A stretch of DNA of 64,000 nucleotides from Rutstroemia sp. NJR-2017a BVV2 (taxonomy: Eukaryota > Ascomycota > Leotiomycetes > Helotiales > Rutstroemiaceae), in NCBI GenBank assembly GCA_002946415.1, contig NJPS01000037.1:248001-312000 (forward strand). The letters run 5' to 3'. Shown here piece by piece: positions 45,660-57,600 of the stretch (positions are counted from its first letter, which is position 1; every line of letters begins with the position of its first letter). Below the pieces are notes generated by a model that was not told where the DNA came from, ran no database searches, and saw nothing but the letters and a program-made list of their open reading frames with translations. A program made the translations under genes and the position numbers.

Positions 45660-46043
45660 TCAAGTCTCCATTGTGCAACCCAGGAAGTTTTTGCAAAAAG
45701 CGATAGCAGTTTCTTTGGCCTCTTCCTCGGTAGTCTCCGTCCCCAAGTACCCCAATGTCTCTTTATTCCATGATATCTCGGCGATTGTAGCCCAATCCTT
45801 AGCCTCAAAGTCTTTGGAGTCACCAGCCGCGATAGTGAGCGAATAATACTCGTTTGAGGTCCAGCTTCTGCAAATGTGGACAACAGTGTTGCCCTCAGCG
45901 TCAGGTGTGTCGGTGACAATCATCCACTTGTCATCCATGTCTCGTGGCATAAAGCCTTTCAATATTTTGTTGTAATCGCTTTGCGTTAGGGGATGTGCCC
46001 ATTGTGTCGTTGTTGGGTTTGCGAGAGGATTCACTTTGACCAT
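45660..46043 (-). CDS. conserved small fungal protein, 127 aa, unknown function
   Basis: Single-exon frame of 127 residues with a clear ATG after an A-rich leader (AAAAAATGG). The sequence is well balanced and non-repetitive, starts MVKVNPLANPTTTQWAHPL and contains DMDDKWMI, a GNTVVHICRSWTS segment and an ISWNKETLGYLG segment. This suggests a small alpha/beta soluble domain. It has one cysteine cluster near the C-terminus (FCKNFLGC). I recall similar proteins as hypothetical in filamentous ascomycetes and cannot name a domain. No signal peptide or membrane helix is present. The antisense 65-codon frame over it is a shadow. Confidence 0.75.
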   Translation of the reverse strand: MVKVNPLANPTTTQWAHPLTQSDYNKILKGFMPRDMDDKWMIVTDTPDAEGNTVVHICRSWTSNEYYSLTIAAGDSKDFEAKDWATIAEISWNKETLGYLGTETTEEEAKETAIAFCKNFLGCTMET

Positions 46044-46718
46044 TTTTTCGGAGTATTGCGCGATCAGAAAATAGGTTGTTCTGATGATGATAGAGCCCGG
46101 AGATGGCAGACGACAGGCGAAGGATTAAAGTTAGAAGACGAAAATGGTGAGAGTAGTGGATGTCCTAAGTTCCTAACTTCTAAGATGGTGAGGTCTATGA
46201 GATTCTAGTCCTGTGGTTGGTCTAGTGGCGTAAAGAGAAAAGGGTTTCACTGTCGGGCCAGGTGCGTAAGGCTTAGAACCGGGGAAAATCAATGTTGCGC
46301 TGTGTACAGGAGACAAGAATGATATGTGCGAGAGTCAGAGAATATAAGGCAAGGAGATGCACCGCTACAAAACAATAGTATTTCTCATTGCAGTCTGTGA
46401 AAAGTAGGGCTGATGAGAGAGCGGCGCAGTGTCTTATGCATATAGTGGCATAAGAATTTTAATTGGTCCTTGTCATGTCATTATTACTGGAATCTGCAGG
46501 CAGAATGAGAGGCATATTCGAAGCACTGCCTTGTAACAGCACCCTTTTGTGGGGCACAACACTCCATTTTCTAACTACCCGCTTCATCAAAGTCAGCTTA
46601 TATCCATTTCTTCGAACACCGAAAATTCAGCTCTACGTTTGAGTCCACCTATTCGATTTACCTCATCTCGAATTCTATTATATTGTGGAAAGCCGAATTT
46701 TACCCACTTAACTCCATA
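46044..46718. other. divergent intergenic region
   Basis: Upstream region shared by the small protein gene (minus) and the second HET gene (plus). No gene is seen. Confidence 0.5.
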
Positions 46719-48925
46719 ATGCCAAAACGCAAAGGTAGTCCAATAATGCGAAATGCAAGAGCAAGAAAGCCCAGATTACACGAGTCGAAAGAGGAACCAT
46801 CAGTGGCATCAGATATGGCTTTCAGCTCGACTGATATCGCTGACGGATTTCACGTAAACCAAGATAATCAAGTGATCATTCCCGCATCGCAGCCAAGCCT
46901 TCCAGCATTCGAATGCCAACCTCTGAATCTTGACTCAAACACCTTCCGCACAATCAAGATCATCCCTGGTCCCGAGGAAACACCTATCAAATGCACTATG
47001 AGAAACACAAGCATGGAAGATGAGGACTACGTCTGTCTATCCTACACTTGGGAGCCTAGGCTGCCTTTTCATGACATCGAGCTCAATGGGATGATCCTTA
47101 CCATTGGGGACAACCTGTGGCAATTCCTCCGCAAGGCCCGCCTAGCAAACATCAAGGAACCTTTGTGGATAGATACTCTTCGTATTAATCAATCTTACCA
47201 CGCGGAGAAGAATCATCAAGTTGCGTTGATGGGCAAAATCTACAAAGGAGCTAAGAAGGTTCTGATTTGGCTGGGACTAGACAATATGGATGGTGATATG
47301 CTGGGTAGAGTAACGAAATGTGCACTGCATTTGAATCGGCAAGTATCACTGCAGGCTACGGTGATGCTTAATCTCTAATTCGAACCGTCAGGACTTATGA
47401 TCGTGGATTAGAAGAACGCACAGACTATGTCACAGTCCTCAGCAGCAAATACGAATGCGTGACAGACATGGTCTACGACTGGAATGATGATCTTATAGCA
47501 TCTATGAAAACCACTATCGTCGAATTCCTCTCACTTCCCTACTGGTCTCGCATCTGGATTATCCAAGAGGTGATGCTTTCTTCCAACGCAGTGGTATTTT
47601 CAGGATCCGAAGAAGTGGATTTACGCTCCTTTGCATTTGTGCTTATGATACTGGTGAATTATGGGGGTCTAGAGTTAGATGAAGAAGAGAAACAAAGATA
47701 CTCTAAACTCCCAGGCTTCTGGTTCGTGGGGTCAAAATACAGTCTCTCTCATCTCCATCAGCTCGGTCAGCTAAATGTACGATTGCCATATCTGGTACGC
47801 AATTTCTCCCATTCTGGCTGCAGCAATAAACTGGACCGAGTGTACGCGATGTTGTCGCTTGTCGAAAATGGACATGAACTCACGGTTGATTATGATGCTA
47901 CCCCCAAGACTATGCTCCAACGCACAATGTTATTTTGTATGGACGAAATAACCCTTGATGATTTTTTATTTGCTGGTGCAAGTCTGATACAGGGACTGGA
48001 ATCATGGGCCAGTGTCGTCGGTGAAGCGAGGTCTCCTGCTTCCAATAGCTGTTTATGTGAAAAAAGGGCAAAATTGGAGAACTCCCAAATTGTAATTAGG
48101 TACGATCCTTCAATGCCTATCTCGGCTCCGGTATGGGGAGAAGCGACTCTCTTGATCCAGGACGATTCAAAGAAAGTAGCATTTTGGGAATCTGCAATTT
48201 GCATATATCTCGCGATATCGAACGCTGGAGATACACACGTCTTCGAGTATGCTATTGGGGATGACGCGTCTGGTTTTGGTGTCAAGTACGCCCGCGCACA
48301 TGAATATGTTGAAGGACATTCTCCAGTCTACCAGGAGACTGTGCAGGATTCATTCCATTTCTGGCTTGATTCACCTAGCGAGCAAGTATATTATTTGGAC
48401 TATTCTGGTTACAAGACGGTTGCTCCACACTATCCTTCACACTCCAACCCAAAATCTTTGATAGAATGGACGTCGCCTCGCCCCAAGCTTGTCAAAGAGA
48501 CCACTACCATCTCCATTAACGGACATTCGGAGACAACGCACAATAATAATTGTCGGCTGATGCCAGCCAAAAGAGTTTTTAATGATGAAGTCCTTTCACT
48601 AGGGTTGAAAATGGTAGACCAAATGGACCTATTCCTATCCGTGTGTCCGGAGGTTGCGGAAAAAGCTACACAATTCCCTGAGTCAGAAGATGGGCCGCTG
48701 AATCAGTATAATGGCTCTGGCCTCTTAATACTTCGTAATCCTCCAATTGTTGTCGATCCACATCTCCAGCGCTTTGGGTTTAATCGCCGGTCAACAATGG
48801 TACGCTTCCAGTTGCAGGGGCGGGAGGATGATGATAACAGAAGTGATCATAGCAGCAGCTATTATGACAGCAGCTATCTTAAGTTCATAACAGTAGCGAT
48901 AGCGATAGCGAACAATAGCAACTAG
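46719..48925 (+). CDS. HET-domain protein with a probable GC-AG intron
   Basis: There are two exons, 46719-47338 and 47392-48925. The frames either side of 47340-47400 differ. The obvious GT donor (47343) does not restore frame. A GC donor at 47339 (CG|GCAAGT) with the CAG acceptor at 47391 does, giving a 53-nt intron with a CTAAT branch point. The product is 717 residues. HET-domain blocks are present: YVCLSYTWE, then EPLWIDTLRINQSYHAEKNHQVALMGKIYKGAKKVLIWLG, then LPYWSRIWIIQEVML after the intron. The usual ALCINQ motif reads TLRINQ, so the conserved Cys is replaced by Arg. The N-tail is basic (MPKRKG). The C-terminal region ends in Ser/Asp/Asn-rich repeats. The role in vegetative incompatibility or NLR-like signalling is family-level inference. 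Confidence 0.88.
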
Positions 48926-49639
48926 AGCCATAATAGCAGCAATTCAAACAAGTTTTTAACTGTAAAGTAGGGTTCAGTGGTTGTCAATACACAATAATCC
49001 TCTCTCTGCAGAGTCTGCATAGTCTACAGCAGCAATGGGTGACTACCCTGAATGTGGCTTGTCTGGGAATTGGTCTCAGCCATTTCGCAGAAAGCTCGGC
49101 GCCACCGTGCAGAGCAAGAGGTTATTATGTTTTCTTCTCTTCTAGTATGTTTACAATTGATTTAAAGTAGGTGGTGTGGACGCCTGCGGATTGATGTTGC
49201 TCTGCTGGCTGTCGAGGTTTTCGCCGCCCCCTGATGGGCTGTGAGCGTCACGATGTTGCGATAAACGACCTTAAAGCCGTTCTGGTTATCTACTCTTGGT
49301 TTATCGTGACCGTGTGTCCTCTTGAAGATGTACTGATATCTGTGATAGTACGCCGTTATAGACTCGTCCTCTTTCTAACCCATGTTCTCGATTTCTGAAT
49401 GGACGGATTGTTCTCGCACCTATCAATGTTGGTTGAAAATCTCTCTATTATAAGCCCTTCCTTCGACTTCGATAACTCCAGTCTCGGTAGCCTTCTCCCG
49501 TCAAACAAAGCAACTAGAATGGCTGAAAGGACGACTGGTCTACTGCAGCAGATACTAGAAAGATCATTGAATGTAGAAAGTGGGAATGGGTTGAGGCGTT
49601 GGCGATTATCAACAACTTGTATCGAGAATGGTTTTTAGG
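48926..49639. other. intergenic region
   Basis: An ATG frame of 79 codons at 49399-49638 has no recognisable features. No gene is supported. Confidence 0.45.
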
Positions 49640-50963
49640 TCAAATTTCAGATCCGGTGTTGAGTCCCAGCTTGAGCGGCTGCACATTATCCAGATTCAGA
49701 TCAGAAGGAAGGCCGTCAATGATAGCTTTCAGTTTATCAAAAAGAGTAAGACCATATTCATAAACTCCAATTGTTAACTTGTGGGGTGTCCACAATTCTC
49801 GTCCTTTAAGAGCAGTGACGTCGAATGCATAGATAGGAAAGGGTTGGACTGTGTAGAAGTCCCCATCAAAAATTGGTCCCCAGCCGGTAAGTATCACCTT
49901 TCGATGATCGTGTGATATTGAAAAAGCTATGGGCTTGTTGTGTAATTCGAGTTCCTTGCCGGGAAGTCTGTAGAGTGAAACAATGCTTTGTACACTCACG
50001 CCCATGGTGTGTCCGTTCTGGCGATCAGCAATTACAAGCCCTGAGGTGCTGCATGTCACCTCGGTAGAGAAGAAAGGGAAATACATATAATAAGGTTGAT
50101 TTGTGATTTGAGCGAAAAGTCGGATCGTCCTTTATCAAGGGATCAGGCTTCTTGATGCGAGCTTCTGAAAGACCCGCTCTTCCAAAACCGACTACATAAT
50201 CGGGTTGTGGTTGCGGATCAGTGAGAGGATGGCAGCAATCCCAAGACTCGTTGACGCTCTCAACGAATACTAGGAAGCGCTTCTCGTGGATTTTCGCTAG
50301 TGTTTGCACAGAAGGGACGTACAGTCGACCGACGTCTTGGATCACCCGTGACTTGTTACTCCCGGCCAACTCGGCGATCGTGTCGTGACAGATGTCTTCG
50401 CGTAAGAGTGAGTTTTCCGGAATCTGGCACTTGGTATGAAGGAGACTTTGGCAAGATGTATCGCTTTGTTCAGAGATAGCAAGTTCTGAGTCCAAAAGCA
50501 AACCCATTGTCCGAAGGAGCATTTGGTAGCCGTTGTGAGCATAAGCAGCGGACTTGCCATCTCTTGACTTTTGATCGCTATATGGTACATATGCTGCATT
50601 AACGAAAGGATCTGATTGTTTTGTTGCAAGGCGATATCGCGGTATATCGCCTGGCGGGAAAGATTCAGGTAGATTGTCTATCCACTCACTGACGTGTGAG
50701 CACTCTGATGTAGTAGTCCGAGACGGCTTATGTCTCTTTGCAGCTGCTCTGGAGGCATATTGGGTATGAAATGGTTTATAAGCTCTTGTCAGATCACCTC
50801 CGCATAGCTCCTTTTCCCTGGCGTGTTCATGTTGATTGGAGTTGGATAGGTGATTCAAACTCGCAATATCGACGACCACGCGAAGTAGCGTGACTAGCGT
50901 AGTATATTGATACCAAGCTACGTTTTGTTTCGATAAAAATCCAAATGAAAGTGAGTGAATCAT
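49640..50963 (-). pseudogene. DUF7924-like protein gene with a one-base frameshift
   Basis: Two minus-strand frames carry consecutive parts of one protein. The first (50963 to about 50130) has a Ser/Thr-rich N-terminal part and an ALPxYRLAT-like central section, ending around DYVVGFGRAGLS and IKKPDPLIKDD. The second frame takes over with RLFAQITNQPYYMYFPFFSTEV, then SGLVIADRQNGHTM, LHNKPIAFSISHDHRKVILTGWGPIFDG, to the stop at 49640. These are the usual DUF7924 blocks. Removing one base in the CGATCCGAC context near 50125-50130 would make the protein continuous. An intron at that point would delete conserved YFPF residues. DUF7924 genes are abundant, fast-evolving and of unknown function in fungi, often near HET genes and repeats, as here. 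A base-call error remains possible. Confidence 0.7.
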
Positions 50964-51129
50964 GAATATTTATTTTAAAAAAGGGAAGAATATCAAAAGA
51001 ATCAAATTTGAAAGTTCAAATATTAACTTAAAAATTAAAAATACAACCCCCACCACTAGTTCCCCGGCCATTCTACTAACATAACTTCAAATACGACCTT
51101 CTCATCCATCAAACCAATCAAACACAAAA

Positions 51130-51231
51130 GCGGCTTTAGCTCACTTGGGAGAGCGCCAGACTGAAGTCTAACTTCATTCACCAACTTAACAGTTGATCTG
51201 GAGGCACTGTGTTCGATCCACAGAAGCCGCA
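51130..51231 (+). tRNA. tRNA-Phe (GAA) with 29-nt intron
   Basis: The acceptor stem GCGGCTT (51130-51136) pairs with AAGCCGC (51224-51230), with discriminator A at 51231. The D-arm TTAGCTCACTTGGGAGAGC contains box A. The anticodon stem CCAGA/TCTGG surrounds GAA. The intron (51167-51195) sits after position 37, the canonical place. The T-arm CTGTGTTCGATCCACAG contains box B. The sequence matches eukaryotic nuclear tRNA-Phe closely. Confidence 0.97.
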
Positions 51232-52244
51232 TCATGATGATGCGATTCGAAGATAACTTCGGATATGTGACTTTTTTTTTCCTTTTGGGGAATTTCTCTT
51301 TTTTGTGGGTGGGAAGGGAAAGGAAGGAAAGGGGAGCTGTGGGGTAGGGAAGAGGATAGGGATTCGGTTACAGGTGTGGGTGGGGAAGGGGTTTTGAATT
51401 GGGGATTAGGGGGAAGGGTTAAGGCTAGGATTGTGGAGTTGAATGAAAAATTGGGAGGAGAGCAGAGGTCGAAGATGGATTACAAGCTCCGCACCGCGCG
51501 GATGGTTCAGGGACTAGGCACTCCAATTAGATAAGTCCGATTAAAAAAGCAACTTGATCAGAAGGCATAAGTTAAGGGAGCTCATCTTCTCTTGTCTATT
51601 CACTATATTCGTTTTTAGATAGACGAGCAAACCGGACCTCAGTAACTTTTACTTTGATATCCATCCATCCAGCCCATCCCAATCTAACCAGAACCATCTT
51701 ACTTTACTTCACTTCACCTCACTCGTAGCCTAGTCCTGGAATCATACCTCTCATATACACACCATCCATCCAGCAAACCAAAACCACTTCACTTCATATC
51801 ACTTCCCTTCACTTCCCTCCAAACATAGCCCGAGTAACCATTCCCAGAGCCATACTTCTCACATCTCTCTCTCACACACACCACACCACACACACACCAC
51901 ACCACACACACACCTACCGCACCACACTTCCCCTACCACACAAATCACAAATTCACCTCACAGTGCAAGTACAACCAATACCAAGTCTAGAACATCGCCA
52001 TCATCCATAGGATGGCATTTCATTAAAAGTGTATATCGCCCGCATGCTAATCTTTATCTCGTGGACACCAAAAAAAAAATTATTTTCTACAGTAGTAATC
52101 GTACACGTCCTCCTCGTTTCATGCATGCATGTATGCGTATAGACATCAGGTTGGGTTAAGTTAGGTTGTTTAGGGGGATAGTAGATTGGAGCGGATCAGA
52201 TGAGACTGGATCAGATCAAATCATGTATATGCGCCTCCGCCCGT
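51232..52244. other. intergenic region with simple repeats
   Basis: It holds the pol III terminator of the tRNA, an AGG/GGGA-rich stretch (51300-51440) and CT/CA-rich sequence with a (CA)n/CACAC tract at about 51871-51914. No gene is seen. Confidence 0.55.
51272..51280 (+). terminator. RNA polymerase III terminator (T9)
   Basis: A run of nine T residues lies 41 bp after the tRNA-Phe, suitable for pol III termination. Confidence 0.7.
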
Positions 52245-53407
52245 CTAAGCTGCGACTAGGACCCAGAGTCTGTAGGGAGGGTTAGTTTTACTGCTCTACT
52301 CTGTTCCGAGGGAAGGGAGGGGGAGGGGAAGGGGGAGGGGGAGGGAGTGATGGGGGAAAAAGGGAACAGAAAAACTCACAAAAAGAAAATCATCAAAACG
52401 CCAAACATCTTCGCAACCAACCAACGATTCCCCGACACCCTCGACCAATATTTCAACAGCTCCCTCTGCGCCCCCTGCACATTATCCACCACATCCTCCG
52501 TATTCGCATCAATCCTTTGAATCATCTCACTCTGCTCCGACACCATCGTTGCCAGCTGCCCAAAGATCCCTCCCAATTCACTAATCGTCCGCTCAATCGC
52601 CTCAATCGCCTCCCCCCGCTGCTGGATATACGCGTTTTGCGGCTGCGCCTCCTCCATCATCAAAAGCTGCTGATCCCCCACCGGATTCAGACTCAGCAGA
52701 TCCTGTTGCGGCCCCGGCGACCCGCGGTTCGGCGTGCTGTATAACGGACTCGCAGACTGGGACAGCGTGGGCGCGACGTGTGATGATACGGCGGAGACGA
52801 AGTTCTCGGTGCGGGACCGCGAGGCTTGGATGTTTTTCGTGCGCACTTCGAGCACGTCTTTGAAGTTGGCGGATACGTCGGTGAGTTTGCCTTGTAGCAT
52901 GAAGACGACGTTTTTGTTGTGCTCGCCTTCTTGGTCGGCTTTGGGGTGTTGGGTGCGGGTGAGGGTTTGGAGGGAGGAGATCTGTTGGTTTAGAGAGGAG
53001 AGGTCTTGTTTGATTATGAAGGTGAGTTCGTTGATTTCGACGGGGCGGTCGTCGAAGAGGGTTTTGCGTCTAGCGACTAGGTTTGCTTGTTAGTATTTCT
53101 TTATTTAATTATTCATTTTGCCCAACGAGTGGCCGGCGGGAGGGAGGGGCGTCGTACGTTCAGCTAACTTCTGTAACTTTTCCATGGTCCCCGAGATCCC
53201 TCTTCCGATTTCTGCAGCCCTTCGCGCAAATTCGGAGCGTCGAGGTCGTCCATTTCCTGTCGCATCGCCGTTCGCAGCGGCTTTTTGGGAGTCGCTCAGG
53301 AGGGATTGTCGTTGCGCTCCGACTTTGGATGAGGCTTGGCGTTTTTGGACTTGTGTGAGGACAGATCGGAACTCGTTTGTTCGGTCCTGTATCGATGCGA
53401 CCGCCAT
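52245..53407 (-). CDS. SED5: Sed5/syntaxin-5 Golgi t-SNARE
   Basis: There are three exons on the minus strand: 53407-53158, 53076-52380 and 52269-52245. Introns are 81 and 110 nt, both with TACTAAC/CTAAC branch points and in-frame junctions. The last exon supplies only the end of the membrane anchor (LWVLVAA). The product is 323 residues. The N-terminal ASIQDRTNEF peptide is the Sly1-binding motif of Sed5/syntaxin-5. A Habc helical domain follows (RKTLFDDRPVEINELTFIIKQD...LNQQISSLQ). The SNARE motif (about residues 230-290) runs from QQRGEAIEAIERTISELGGIFGQLA to VDNVQGAQRELLKYW with the central Gln. A C-terminal transmembrane segment ends the protein. Sed5 drives ER-Golgi and intra-Golgi fusion. 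A strongly conserved core gene. Confidence 0.96.
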
Positions 53408-54616
53408 CGCGGATTCTTGTGTGGTGTGTTGGAGGCGGAGAAAGGAGTGAAATGTGTCACTGTACTATGCAGTAGTCGTTGATGGAATGCGAGATTGTTG
53501 TGTTGGTGAATGTGGACGGGCTCAGTAAAATGGTTGAGGTCAAGGTTTCTTTGACGTCGCGTTGCAGTGACGGGTGAGTGCGCCAACTTAATTTTAGATC
53601 TTGGTTACAGAGTTAAGATAAGGGTGGAACACAGATACGGAAGGTTCGAGAGATTGGCGGATAATTTCTTTATTAAAGCGTAATGAAGAAAAAGTAAAGT
53701 AGCACAATGAATGTAGTATTTGTGAAGGAATTATGGTAGATGGCGGTAGATGCAAATGTCAGTCAAGGACAGCTGGTGTTTTGATACAGTGTTGAATTGA
53801 GCCTGAAACAATGCAATCAGCCACCAGAAGTACTTTTGTGCGTTTGAACTAAATAAGGCCACATTCCAGGCCACAAGGCCATAACTAAGGAAAAAGGGTC
53901 TCCTCCGTATTATCCGCCGCAATACGAAGTACCCAGGAGTAAGTTATTTTTATTTTAGGGATGTGTGGATTGCTTGATTGCGCGTAATTCGTCACAACTC
54001 CCCCAATCTGATCAGATGTCGTGGCTGAGCTCCAACGATTGTGGGATTGTCTGTGTGTACAAGTCGCAATATCATTATTTCATCCGAACTGCCGGTGGCC
54101 GATATTGGTTGAAGCATCATCGAGGGACCCTTCTTATTCGTGGAGAGGGGAGATGTCTGCATGAAAGAGGATTAGATGATCTTTGGACAGACTTGGCTGG
54201 GCTTAAGCTTCCAAACTGGGAAATACAGCTTGAATGATCTCTATCCTCTGGTCATAGAAATCCTCCTTTCCCCCCTTTGGAGCGTCACCTTGCCTTACCT
54301 CATGCCTCAAAGTTCGTCCTACCCTGAAAACCGGAATCAGCCACAGCATCCACCCACCTTATTGTAAGGTTACCGATTACCACCATACCATATCCATCTG
54401 AAGAATTCTACGATAATCCTCCTAACTTGTCTTCCTACTTTCCTACTTGTACCAACCTGACCTGCCAACCATTTTCTCATAATCTCCGTCGCATCTTCAG
54501 AAGCCGCTCCGTGTCCATAATCATATATCATACAGCCGCTGCTCCCTCGCATGTTTATGGTCAGAGCTATGCTTGTCGCGTGGATCGCGAAATAATTGAT
54601 GATTCGTTGTTGAAAG
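53408..54616. other. divergent intergenic region between SED5 and the large gene
   Basis: Probable promoters of both genes. A 90-codon frame at 53965-54237 starts at GTG and lacks family features. Confidence 0.5.
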
Positions 54617-57600
54617 ATGGCGAGGCCATACGTAAACGTTCCTACCTCGGACAACAATGGGTCCCTAATGTAAGCTTCACCATCTGCACCTCACTCTGCC
54701 TGCATCCGCATCCGCACCCGCCACAAGACAACTCAAACATACGATCGGCGACTTGTACTAAAACTGCTCAAAGGTCCCCGATGTCGACAGGCTCCAACAC
54801 TCCAATATCCTACCGCGCTAATGTAAATCGACAAAAGACAAAGAAATGGGCTGAGGCAAAGAAGATCGATTATGGAGGCGACGATTGGGGCGATGACGAT
54901 GAATATGCCGATTATGGCTACGAACCCGAACCAGCACCTGCGCCTGTATCGAAACCTACTGGATTTCGTCAACAAGGCCAAGGGCTTTATGGAGCAAGGG
55001 AGCAACCGGCGGATCAGAGTAAAAAGTCATATGGGAGTTTACCTTCAGCCTCCGGTGGACGCGCATTCAATAGACCTCGTGCGAATTCTTTTGAAGCTGA
55101 CGATGAGAGACGACACTTCTCAAATTCTGCGGTTACCGCCCAGCAGCAATCACCACCTCCCGTAGAGTCCCCTTCGACGTCTGCACCCAAATCTGGACCT
55201 GCGACACGATTTTCGCATATAATTGGCGGTATCCGGCACACTCGCGACCCCAGCGGTCCACCTTCCCTATCAATAACTACACAACAGCCTCCCGTAACTG
55301 GTCTACGAAAACCATCTTTACCTAACCAGCCTTCGCAAGCACAGCCATCATACAGCGATGTTCCACCCTCGACTCAATCTAGCCGTACTAATGACCCATC
55401 AGTTCCCTCAACAGGCCCTGCCAATAAATTGGGCGACTTCGAAGATTCCAGAGACTTTTCTCCTTCCGCAGTTCCAGCACCTCTTAATATGCGAGCTGCA
55501 CCAGCGCCAGAAAGCGCGGCCGCTACTCCAGCTACAAAATTCCCGGCGAGGAAAAGTAGTTTAAGCATTATGCGTGGGGACGCTCCCCGGGCTGGCCGAA
55601 CTGGGCAGGATAGTCCGGGCGCTCAACAATGGGTTTCACATTCCAATCGCTCAGTTTCCGCTGGTGTGACGGCTCCGTCAGCAACAGCTCCAGGTGCGTC
55701 AAACAAAGCTTTGCCATTTATTAGACCAGCGGATATCTATCGTCGAGCAGAGGAGAGACGTGCATCTTTAGATTCTGGTAGACCTAGTATGGAATCTTTA
55801 GGAATAGGCCAGTCGAGTGACAGATCACCATCCCCAGGCCAAGGAGTCGTTCGGGAAAGATCTAGTTCGGAGAGCTTGGATCGGGGTAACCGGCGCGGAC
55901 CCAGCTTTGGAGATGAAGCTTCTGATGCGGGTAGACGTCTTGTGCCAATTCTGGAGCCAGTCAAAGAACGCAAAAGTGAATATGGATTTGAAGGTTTTAA
56001 TGCTGATAACATACCTTCGGCAGACCGCGAGATCTCTCATGCACCTTTGGCCTCACAGCTTGATATAAACAATGCTAGGCGTCAATCTACAAGTCCAAAA
56101 CTTCCCGATCTTCATCGCATATCTGGATTTGGTTCAGATTTTTTCTCGCAATCGCGTCCTGAATATGAACATCATCCTGAGCCGGAACAAACAAAAGAAC
56201 CCGCTACGGAAGATGTACAGGCTCCCGAAGCAGCAACCCTACGAAGTCAACCCTCGTTCGGATTCAGATCAGTTGTAAATCAAGCCTTTGATAGAAGGAC
56301 CGATAATTCTGTCCCTCCAACACCTGCTTCTCAAACTGGTAGTGATATCAAGAGAACCGACAGCGAGAGCACTGGAACCGCTGGAATCAGTCCTATTATG
56401 AGCCGATTACCTAGCAATGCGATGCAAGATAGCCGAGGACGCGAGACGTCAACGCCAGGTATCATGGAAGTAATAGAGCCAAATACACCTACTCAAGCTG
56501 CACATAGTCGTGATTTAGCCAAAGAGGAAGAAGAGCCATTGCCCCCCACTTTCATCCCTGGTCATCGACGTGACATGAGCGCACCAAGTCCCGGCAACAG
56601 TCCAGCTAGAACTCCTGATATCGCAAAAGCAAAGAGGATCTCCATGGGCGAACATGCTTGGATTTCTTCTACATCTTTACCAGAATCTCCCTTAGATGGC
56701 GAGGTGGTTGAAGATGTTGAGCCTACGAGACCAACCATAGAACGAGATGAAAGTTTCCGTCCCCAACTTCCGGGTGGTTGGCAATCATATGCAACTACAG
56801 CCACCGACATTACCATTCAGCAAGATAGTCCTCGTGCGCAAACCCCCCAGAGGCAACGTGACGAGGTGGAAGACCTCACACCAACGACGGTGAAACATCA
56901 ACTTCCACAATCGTCCTTAGAAGCTGCTGCAATAGTACTGGGTGTGAACACTGGCTCTATGCCTACACCTGATCCGTCGATGGCGCCGAGTGGAAATCTG
57001 TATTCTGCTATGGTTCCAGATCCTCGATTGGCACCTACGCTTGATAGAGTATCTCCTGAAAACCAGCTACGTGCCGATGTTCCGATCGATTCGGGTTCTG
57101 AAGAGTCACTCCCGCCACCTTTACCACCCAAGGACTACCCTGACGAACTGAAAGACAGCACGAGTGCTGATGTTGCTGCTGAATCTAGTCTACCCGCTTT
57201 ACCGCCCAAGGACTACCCTATGGAGTTGAGCGATAACACGAGTGCTAATATTGCTGCTCAAATCAGTCTACCCGCTTTCGAGGAGGCAGCTCCAGATCCA
57301 GATGTTGCGGCTGATGTACCACTGCCACCTGAGCGAGTGAATACAACAACAACGCTCAGCACCGACGAGCATGCATCAGATGAAGAAAATGATAGGCTAA
57401 GGAAAGAAATCGTCAAAAGCTTGACCCCCCAACCACCTGATAATGATCAAACCGAAGATAGTTCATTCGACCGGCCATATTCTTTGGCTGACGTTTATGA
57501 TAATTACTGGGTTGATGAAGGAAACACATCTCCACTTGCAAACTCGGCAATGCCGGAACCTGTGCGGCAAACGATGCTAGATCCTGATATTCCAGAAATA

